Shown here: positions 56,410 to 64,000 of the stretch, piece after piece
Position numbering within the stretch: the stretch's first letter is position 1
How the letters are laid out: every line of letters starts with the position of its first letter
Assembly: GCA_020736575.1 (NCBI GenBank)
Contig: JAGPYM010000005.1
Coordinates: forward strand, 558,001-622,000
DNA from: Thelonectria olida
Lineage: Eukaryota; Ascomycota; Sordariomycetes; Hypocreales; Nectriaceae
DNA: 64,000 nt
Direction: 5' to 3'
Position numbers and translations under genes: made by a program
Notes under the pieces: generated by a model
Told to the model about the DNA's origin: nothing
Database searches by the model: none
Seen by the model: the letters and a program-made list of their open reading frames with translations, nothing else

Positions 56410-59400
56410 GTCGTCTCGGGGCTCTTGGCACTTGCTCCGTGCTTGATGATCAGCAGACAATCGTCGTCACTGGCCGCGGAATCGGTTAAGTATAAAGAAG
56501 GAGGGCATTCTGAAGGCATTCTGACGGCCTTCTCCGCGGGGAGGGGTGGTTAAGCCGCAGGCACAGTCTGTGGACAGTGCCCGGATAACTGTGCTTGTCA
56601 TGGCGATAACGATGCGAGAAAGCCACATCAGGCGAAAAGACGAAGAAGACAGGGAGATTCCATAAGAGAAAGAGATAAGGGGAAAGAAAGAGTAGAGTTT
56701 TAGCGGGTTCCCTCGTGATTTATCCAATTTCATGACCGAGTGTGGAAGGCGGGAAGTATTGATTCTGTGCCGCACCGAGATCTCGCCCAGAGATCACGTA
56801 CGAATAGTAGCGAGGAGATCAGAAGATCATCCACTAAAAAGCACGGCACAGATGAGATGGATTGGCTAGGTATCTATTTATCGTGTCAACCTGATCTACA
56901 AATGGAGATTTACGAAAAATACTGCACTTCGGTACCGAGCAAATATCTCGACTTTCCGGCTTGTCGAATGGGCCTTTGTTTCGTGCTCTCCTCTGCAGGG
57001 TAAGCCACCACAGAGGTATCAACTCACTCACTAACTCACTTCAAAGATATGGAGTTCATTTTTGTGCTCATGATTAGGACCAGGTACAGAAAACGACTGA
57101 GACGGTTCCAGAAACGTTCGATTCGAGACCACGCCCTCGGGTTTGGAAGCTTTAGTTCAACTACGCTGTGTTAAGAGAGAAAACTACAACACGACAACAA
57201 CACCAGCACGAAGCACGAAAAGCAAAGGTTTGTTGTTTCAAAGACCAGCTCAGCTTCATCCTGGACTTATGAGAAAATTCTTCTGCAGGCAAGTCTGGCC
57301 ATCGCGTAAAAGAGTGGAGTGCTCGTACATGTCGGTCCTGTCCTGGCATGTTGGATGTTTAGGAGGAAGACTGGGGACATGGTGCGACAAATCCTTGTGG
57401 AGGACTTCGACAGACTCAACGTACGTAAAAACGGGGAAACGATTTTTTCGCTCATCTAATTGCTAATCTATGGAGAGGGGTTTTCTCGATCATCTCTCGT
57501 TACTCATTGCTCAGGCAACAGGGCATTCGGGTTCCCCCGCCGTGGATAACTTGGTAGATAGGGGCGCGGCATTCGTGATACGAATCAACTTTGATGCGCA
57601 GGAAGAACAGACTTTATTAGCATGGATTTCGGATATCATGATCCACTTGATAATTCAAACCCAGAACAATTACCCCGGTTCTCGAAGGCAACGGAGAAAG
57701 AAAAAAGGAAATAAAACGAAGCGAGAGTCTAGAACACGGCCGTCAAGGAACCTCTTGAAATCCCAGCTTTCCGGTCTCACCAACCAGAGGAGCGAGATGG
57801 CTGTTCGTAGTTCTCTTCATCGCCCTGCCAAGCAAGCCACCTGCGCAGTTTGCAGCATCTCTCAGGGGTCGCTCCATCGACTTGGCTTCTTCTGCCATGT
57901 TTCGAAGCTTTTGGCCACGCGAACTTCATTTGCACGAACCAACACGCCCCTCGGCCTGCAAAATTTGAACGCAAGGTACGGCGGCCGACACGAATACATC
58001 CTACAGTAGCTTCAGCAAGCATCTATAGTGGCTGCCTGGAAACGAAGTTCCTCTGACCTACCCGAAGAGGAGAGGAGACATGTTGGCGGGAAGTGGTGCT
58101 TCGGCTTGTGTCCTGACATCGGGCCACACGCATCTCTCCTCGCTACGCCCGCCGGCATCATCATGCGGTTTCGGCAGTGTCGCCATTCACACCACTCTTT
58201 TCGCGTCTCGACTGCTCGGCACAGGGATGACGACGGCATCAAGCGACCCTCAGACGATGTGCCGCACTCCCACTCTCCCCTGGCGGACAGGGCGTTGTTC
58301 AGTCTGGCCGCAACTGCAACGTAGCCAGCAAGAGATGGCCCTAGATCCCGGCTGCATGGTACAAGGGTGACAATCCATGCTCCGTTGGAACGGCTGTTGG
58401 TGGCGTCGGGCAGAGTGTGCGTTGGTTCCTCACAGATCGAATTAATAACGACCAGACAAAGCCGAACAGAAAAAGCCCCGATGCGTTAATGTACGGTATT
58501 CCTTTTTGCAGATCAACTACCATCTCAGGTATCAAGAGCGAAAAAGGCACAGAATTGCATCGAGTTTCACACAGTAGTGGATCTGATTTCTTAGCTGTTA
58601 ATCTTCCCCTCAGCGGACTGATCTTTGGCGGAGAGAGCGGGCCGATGAGATGGGATCCTCCTGACTACCAGCAGCCCGTCGATCCCCGAGCGGAGCTGCT
58701 CGTCTGCCCATGGGGGATCTGAGCCTGGAGTTGGAACAATAGCAAAATACGAATTTACTATTATGCAGGTGCTCTTTTTTCTTATCAGCTTGTCTGCGAA
58801 TAGCCGCTCCGCTCCTCGACCCATCATCACCGCAGTCTTCGGCCACCACCTAATGCACCCGCCACGAACCGACGTCGCCGATTTGGGGGTCAGTCCCGTC
58901 GTGTTGGATCATACACACCCGCTGTAGGTGCCGGCGATATGGGCGACTGACGCGGGAGTAAAGAGCCGTTTCAGGGGCACGGGTCAGGCATTGGCTGCGA
59001 AACGGATGGCCGAACTCTCTCCCACTTTGGCGAGACATGGGTTTACGTACTTGAAGGATCAGGGATCATGGATGGCTCAGAGCCTTGCGAGTTCGCGTAG
59101 ACGCATGGAATGTCCACGGCCACCGAGAGCAGGGCTGATGATTGTGGCTTGCGCAGAACCAACACAACGTCGCCTTTGCCAAGTTCGCTTGGATATCAAC
59201 CCCGACAGGCTAGCTACGAAGTAGGTCCTTGGCCCCGGATCCTGCTCGGAATTGCCGCGCCCTCGTCGTCCTTGGCATGCGTTAATGATTCACTGGGTCG
59301 CTCGTTCATGGGCTGGAGAGAGGTTGAGAGAGGCCAGTTCCGCCTTTGACCTGAGACTTGTCGTCTAGCACACCACCTCAAGCCACAAGTCTAATGACAA

Positions 59401-60522
59401 TGTCGGGTCCGTCAAGGCGCCTATCACTTAGTTAGTCATCGGACAATATTGATCCCAGTGACAGCACTAGGCCCTTCAAAATCGTATGTGGCTTTCCGCG
59501 TCACACGGGCCAGACACGACAGCGTCATGTCGAATCGGTGCACGACAGGAATCGACATGGATTATGACTCGACTTTTCGACACACACGAGGCATGCACCA
59601 TCGGCGGCTGATTGGGTTGCCCGACAAATGGGAAGGGGTTTTCGCATTGCAACGGGAAGGGATCATCCCCTCATCCTGGACCTCAGGTGTAGGGATGCAA
59701 GCCAACATGCCTCAACCAACAAAGTCGACTTTGCAGTCCATTCATACCGCCATGTTCTGGAATACCGAAATGAAGCAGAAACCGCTCCCTCCAAGCACCG
59801 GGTACTCTGAAGCGCGTTTCCCCAGGGTTCGGCTTGATAACAGAGTTTACCGGTCTATGGCACTAGGTAGGGCATAGTTTTCCTCGACTCAGTTTCTCCT
59901 CCAGACAATCGCATAGCGAGAAGGAGTCGGCAGTGGAGAGTCTCGCGTTTCTCATACAGGCTAAGACCTAGTTCTCCAGGCTCTTGGTCCCATCACCAGG
60001 CGAGGGTCCTTTAGCATCCTCTTCGGCTCCGTTCCCCGGTTCCATCTCCAGCGTATGATCGTTCCGGAATGATAGAACCATCCCGGGATCATGCTAGGCC
60101 GACATGCTTGGCCTCAATCCGCTTCCCGCCGTCGCCTTGCTAACGAAGCATTCAGCGTGTCGAGGCGCCCATTTCAGGGCTTCGAGTGACCCAAGACCCC
60201 ATTTCCCCAGCTTCTTCAGCTGTCCCCTAGTCCTATAGTCCGTTTGATTTAGTCTCCAATGATGCCATGTAGCGAAGCGATGTGAGTTCTTCTTTTCGTC
60301 TCTTACCACCTGCCGTACGTCGAGGAACCTTGTCGAGTGGTGTCGTTCGTGCCAAGTTCACCCCCTAGACCTGACTTGGATATGCGAGAGAGTGTGTCTC
60401 CTTTCTCTTAAGACGCATTCGACGCCGAGTCGAATGTCTGAGCCAAAAAGTTTGTCGAAAAGAAGCGAAACGAAAGAAGCGAAGGGCTCTTGATCCTCCA
60501 ACACTTGCGGCACCAACGCGCA
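56410..60522. other. Gene-poor region, 4.1 kb
   Basis: No convincing gene, RNA or transposon remnant. Frames up to 180 codons (for example 57470-58009 on plus) lack domains and have erratic composition. Base composition is balanced, not the AT-rich state of RIP-mutated repeats. Confidence 0.4.
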
Positions 60523-62116
60523 ATGGCGAGCGACTTGTCCGGGGCGCTTCTGGCGTCCTCGGTCGTCATCATATGTCTCACGACGCTGGCGATCGGCATG
60601 CGACTATGGATCAGACACAATCTCAAGACTACCGGTGTAGATGACTGTACGCCATGCCCCGATGGTGCCTCACGGTCCAACATGAAGAAGCAACGCTGAC
60701 GATGCCAAACAGACTTGATCACAGCCGCTTGGGTACGCTGAGCCTCGGACCCCCTGGATATGGGCAATCTTGCCCTGAACCTGACCTGGACTAATGCCAA
60801 ACCAACAGGCTTTCTTGATGGCACTATGCATAGCGACGCTGTTGGGTGAGCATCTGTGCCCGACCATCGAAGAGGCTGTCATCATCTAATACAAACAATA
60901 GCTAGCAGGGTTGGCTTTGGCAAGCACAAGAAATACGTTGCCGATGACGACTACGAGAAGTTCTTGAGGGTTAGTTTTGGTGTTTACGTGATGTGGACTT
61001 CAGTCGGCCGCTGACCATTGCCATGTCTAGTACACGACGGTCTGCTCGTCGACCTTTAGCATCGGCATTTCCCTAGCAAAGTCGTCCTTCGCCGTCCTCT
61101 ACCTGAGAATCCAACCCAGCAAGGCGCTCCGAATCGCGAATCAATTGCTGGTTGTGTTCTTGGCATGCCAGGCCATCGAGGAGGCATGCATTGTCATCTT
61201 CAAGTGCAAACCAGTCGCCGCATCATGGGATATGGAACTCATGGCGACGGCCCAGTGCCTTGACCTTCACGTATTATGGTGGAGCACGGTAAGGAATATC
61301 GCGGCTGGTTCCTTGCACCAAGAGCTGACCGAGGTGTGATAGTTTGTCTTTAACATGTCGACCGATCTGTTCCTATTCATTCAGCCTATTCCTGCCATGT
61401 GGAAGCTGCAGCTGCCCCTGACGAAAAGAATCGGACTGATTTGCATGCTTTCCCTTGGTCTCTTGTAAGTTGCCATGCTGAGCTGATCAGGAAGAAAGAC
61501 TTGATACTGAACGTCGCAGGGTTTGCGTTACCTCGATTATTCGAATCGTCTTCGTCACTCGCATCGGTCCCGACGACACCTGTAAGCCTCGATATCTATC
61601 CCCAAACTGCACTCACCCTAACCCGTTGTTCTAAAAGATGAATTCGCCGAACCGATGATCTGGTCCGAAGTTGAGCTTGCCTCGCTCGTTATCTGCTCCA
61701 CGATTCCCTGCTTGCGACAAGTCGTTCAGAAGGTGCCCTGGCTCAATCGCGCCCTCGGTCTATCCAGCAACAAGACGTCTCAGAACTACTATGGACAGTC
61801 TGGGTCCAGGTCCAAGAAGAACGGTTCCATCCCCCTCAAGAGCTTCAACCAAAGCCACAAGGACTACCTGCAGAGCCAGACCAAATCGAAGAAGGATCCA
61901 TACTCGAGGGACTACGGTCTGACCAGCCAGGCCGTGGGAGGCCAGCACACGAAAAACGACAGCACCGAGGAGATCTTCCCGCACAAGACAGACGGGAACG
62001 GCGCCATCATGGTCACACACGAGGTCGTCCGAGACGTCGAGTCACATACCACGTCGTCAACGGCGGGGTCGGTGAGACAAGACCAATATTACGAGTCAAC
62101 GGATAGACGCACATAG
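60523..62116 (+). CDS. SAT4-type rhodopsin-like integral membrane protein
   Basis: Fungal seven-helix membrane protein of the SAT4/rhodopsin-domain family; function mostly unknown, some members being Pth11-related. Eight short-intron exons fit (60523-60646, 60713-60732, 60809-60845, 60902-60969, 61031-61288, 61343-61464, 61520-61581, 61638-62116), giving 389 residues. Family marks in order: TM1 with LWIRHNLKTTGVDD-YLITAAW (the D-D-x-L-I motif after TM1), VGFGKHKKYV, FSIGISLAKSSFAVLYLRI, CKPVAASWD, QCLDLHVLWWST-FVFNMSTDLFLFIQPIPA (the family's N/D-x-x-x-D-x-x-L...P block), and PMIWSEVELASLVICSTIPCLRQVVQKV in the last helix. The C-terminal 110 residues are a cytosolic Ser/Lys-rich tail. Exon 2 is only 20 nt. 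The last intron ends in AAG. Confidence 0.85.
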
Positions 62117-62513
62117 TCATGATGGAACAGAAATTCCAGCAGTGTAATAATTGAAAGGCCGATGTGTATATTCGATGGGGCCGGCCAGAGAAGGAAGGAT
62201 ATTGTAGGTTACTCTAGATGCAGATCAAGTCCCCGTCTGATGGACATGTATATATGTAATACACAACGTGATATAGCTTATTTACGAGTGTCTGGTCCAT
62301 GATCTACGAGCAAAAGGAAGACGTTATTATGTAAATGACCTGTTGAACGCGCATCTAGACGGGGCGCAAATCTTGGTATTAGCCAACACCAAGGCATTCA
62401 GTCACATGAGGATGTGATAGTCTTCAGATTACGACGTAGATCGAAAAATAATGGAGCTTATCAGAATTCATACTTTTATCTAATATGAGGAAGAGCCTTC
62501 AAACAATCCATCT
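62117..62513. other. Convergent intergenic region
   Basis: 3' regions of the rhodopsin-like gene (+) and the unknown gene (-), AT-rich. Nothing else seen. Confidence 0.5.
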
Positions 62514-63290
62514 TCATTCAGCCAATGCATTAGCACCCACGGCTGAGATCGAGTCCATCAACATCTCCATAGCCATGTTTAGCTCATTCTCCGCCTCTGC
62601 CATCTCGGGAATCGAAGTCATCTGCAAGTTAGAAGAAAAATCAACCGAATTTGCGCAATCCAGGAGGACAAGCCACCTCCTGGCCTTGAAATCCATCACC
62701 TGCTTTCGAAGGGTGGCTTCAGCCCGCCATACCCTGGCCTCCATTGCCGCCACCAAGTTCAAATCCGTGTTGAGAAGGCGGTTCGGAGACCTGCAGCCTC
62801 TCTCCGTGTGTCTGATAGAATGCACGCTGCGTAGCATAGACACAGACCATGACAGCCGCGACAAAACGTCCAGGCTGTCTACAATCTCTCGACCAATCTC
62901 GATGGACTCAAACAGGGACTCCCGCGCTGTCGCGCCCAACTCACAAAATTGAGGCAGGCCATTGGGGAAAATGTGCTTATCAATCGTTTCCATCCAATGC
63001 CACTTCAGCAGTTCTTGTTGGTGGCTCGTTGGCGGCGGGCTGGCCTGATAATAGCGATGCACGCTGGTTAGCATCTCGCAGGTTCCGACGTCGGGACACG
63101 GGCGCACCTCGTCCATGACCATGCAGCACTTGTGGTTCTCACAAGGCATGAGAGGGAATACGTTGGACTGCTGCTGCTCACAACTGCACTTCATGGGGCT
63201 CGCGAAGGAATCGACGAAGAACTGCTCGCCGTCCGAGACGACTGGGCGGACATCGCAGCTGAGGGTGTGGAAGAAGACGCGGTAACACAT
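62514..63290 (-). CDS. Protein of unknown function, 258 residues
   Basis: Function not recognised. One exon from ATG 63290. The N-terminal 75 residues are cysteine-rich (CSC, MPCENHKCCMV, RPCPDVGTC), possibly metal binding or disulfide-rich, though there is no signal peptide. The rest is helical and charged, with WRAEATLRKQVMDFKARRW and a C-terminal helix of alternating Met, Glu and Leu (MAEAENELNMAMEMLMD), likely amphipathic. The cysteine head with helical tail resembles the C-terminal part of AflR-like Zn2Cys6 regulators (residues after the DNA-binding domain, with a C-C-x-V region). If so, the DNA-binding first exon would be missing upstream, where none was found. I leave it as unknown. 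Confidence 0.65.
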   Translation of the reverse strand: MCYRVFFHTLSCDVRPVVSDGEQFFVDSFASPMKCSCEQQQSNVFPLMPCENHKCCMVMDEVRPCPDVGTCEMLTSVHRYYQASPPPTSHQQELLKWHWMETIDKHIFPNGLPQFCELGATARESLFESIEIGREIVDSLDVLSRLSWSVSMLRSVHSIRHTERGCRSPNRLLNTDLNLVAAMEARVWRAEATLRKQVMDFKARRWLVLLDCANSVDFSSNLQMTSIPEMAEAENELNMAMEMLMDSISAVGANALAE

Positions 63291-63773
63291 GATGAGGGAT
63301 GTGTGTAAGCGCGGTAGTTGGAAGCAATGTCAAGGTATTATAGGACTGGAGTTCTCAGTAAGTGACCCGGGCGAAGGCGTAGATGTTTTGAGGTTGTGTG
63401 AAGCTGAATCGTTTGAACTTGGAAGGGATGGCTGAGGATACGTCTAACTCGACATCGTGCACTACAACATTATATATCATAATCGCAAGGTGTGTTCCTT
63501 ATGCCGGTGTCCTTGTGTCTTGCGATTGTTCTAGGAGCCATTGTATAATTGAACAAGCTACCAGTCGGAACAGCATATCTCAATCGAACAAAGAAAAAGA
63601 CACTGTCGACTTGAAGTTGCGTTGTCATTCGTTAGTTCATCAGAACACACGGAATCGCACTGTAAAATAAGAAGCCTGCCCTCGATCAACTCTGGAACAA
63701 TGAGGGAGGGAGATCAGCGAGCCGGAGCAACTGGGTATCCCATTAAGGGCGAAGATTCGTCGTGGGAAACGGC
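63291..63773. other. Intergenic region
   Basis: Spacer between the unknown gene's start and the tRNA terminator. No gene is recognised. Confidence 0.5.
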
Positions 63774-63780
63774 AAAAAAA
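63774..63780 (-). terminator. RNA polymerase III terminator
   Basis: Seven T residues on the minus strand, 6 nt after the last tRNA nucleotide at 63787. A run of four or more T is the Pol III stop signal, so the interrupted tRNA gene retains normal termination. Confidence 0.8.
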
Positions 63781-63786
63781 GACGAT

Positions 63787-63917
63787 TGCGGTTTATGTGG
63801 ATCGAACACATGACCTTCAGATCTTCAGTCTGACGCTCTCTGTCAGTGAAGGTTAGTGATATGCTTCAAATGAGGCATTTGTTTGTTCGAAACGTACCCC
63901 AACTGAGCTAAACCCGC
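63787..63917 (-). tRNA. tRNA-Phe (GAA) with intron-like insert in the D-loop
   Basis: Read on the minus strand, 63917-63898 gives tRNA positions 1-20 (GCGGGTTTAGCTCAGTTGGG) and 63839-63787 gives positions 21-73. Together they make a complete 73-nt tRNA: D stem GCTC/GAGC, anticodon stem TCAGA/TCTGA with loop CTGAAGA (anticodon GAA), five-base variable loop, T stem ATGTG/CACAT with TTCGATC loop, acceptor stem with one G5-A68 mismatch, discriminator A. Between positions 20 and 21 sit 58 extra bases (63897-63840). The usual eukaryotic tRNA intron site (after position 37) is empty. Both internal Pol III promoter boxes are intact (A box TAGCTCAGTTGG, positions 8-19; B box GTTCGATCC) and a T7 terminator follows, so the gene should be transcribed. 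CCA is not encoded, as normal. Confidence 0.9.
63840..63897 (-). other. Spliceosomal-type intron inside the tRNA D-loop
   Basis: 58 nt, starting GTACGTTTCG and ending CACTGACAG. Donor GTACGT is a common donor of protein genes in this window. A perfect fungal branch-point ACTAAC lies at 63857-63852 with its A 13 nt before the acceptor CAG. Removing exactly GT to AG restores the tRNA with no missing or extra base. It lies at tRNA position 20/21, far from the site cut by the tRNA splicing endonuclease. Confidence 0.75.
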
Positions 63918-64000
63918 TCTTGGTTGGAGGAGTGAGTTCTTGTAGCAGTATGAGTATGCGCGAGATTAACGATCGTGTCTCTGATAATTGGCATCCAATG
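63918..64000. other. tRNA upstream flank
   Basis: Flank 5' of the tRNA-Phe gene on the minus strand, up to the window edge. No further feature is recognised. Confidence 0.4.

Noticed and set aside
56410..60522. Degenerate transposon in the gene-poor region
   Set aside because: No terminal repeats, transposase or reverse-transcriptase motifs and no AT-rich RIP composition were seen.
63787..63917. D-loop insert as a standard tRNA intron
   Set aside because: Position 20/21 is not the site cut by the eukaryotic tRNA endonuclease, and the insert has donor, branch point and acceptor of mRNA introns; I did not see a convincing bulge-helix-bulge.

Overview
This window is nuclear DNA of a filamentous ascomycete, most likely a sordariomycete and possibly Hypocreales (inference). 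Introns are short (about 50-75 nt) with GTAAGT/GTACGT donors, CTAAC-like branch points and TAG/CAG acceptors. Other support comes from Zn2Cys6 regulators, a SAT4-type rhodopsin-like membrane protein, a 25-residue copper-type metallothionein, VIP1 and a PEX23/30-type dysferlin peroxin. Exons were joined by hand; each multi-exon model below stays in frame across all its junctions.

Layout. 1-9.8 kb: mitochondrial serine hydroxymethyltransferase (-), a Zn2Cys6 factor (+), then a divergent pair of class I amidotransferase (-) and glutamine-synthetase-family ligase (+) sharing a GATA-rich promoter. 10-16.3 kb: a lysine-rich protein with internal repeats, metallothionein, a GNAT acetyltransferase and a polytopic membrane protein. 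17-23.9 kb: PEX23/30-like peroxin, homogentisate 1,2-dioxygenase and a small DUF6699-like protein. 26.9-30.7 kb: a ten-exon P-type IIC (Na,K-ATPase-like) pump, then about 4 kb without a convincing gene. 34.8-44.9 kb: an unknown protein, a membrane-anchored M24B peptidase, a GIT1-like MFS transporter with a GC-AG intron, a coiled-coil protein, a 68-residue protein and VIP1. 47.5-52.6 kb: a long reading frame broken by two in-frame UAG codons, decayed tandem copies behind it, and a twin F-box protein. 52.7-56.4 kb: dialkylglycine-decarboxylase-like enzyme and a Zn2Cys6 factor. 60.5-63.9 kb: rhodopsin-like membrane protein, an unknown protein, and a tRNA-Phe gene.

The genes look like ordinary dispersed fungal genes, not a secondary-metabolite cluster. 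Amino-acid and nitrogen metabolism recurs (SHMT, GS-like ligase with amidotransferase, homogentisate dioxygenase, dialkylglycine decarboxylase).

Two features stand out. (1) At 63787-63917 (-) a tRNA-Phe(GAA) gene carries a 58-nt insert in its D-loop. The insert has all the marks of a spliceosomal intron, and exact GT-AG removal leaves a 73-nt tRNA. (2) At 47560-49836 one 759-codon frame is interrupted only by two UAG codons. The parts after each UAG have no ATG near their start, and the first UAG sits inside a zinc-ribbon. This fits genes whose UAG codons are recoded to UGG by sexual-stage A-to-I mRNA editing in Sordariomycetes, although a recently inactivated gene is also possible.
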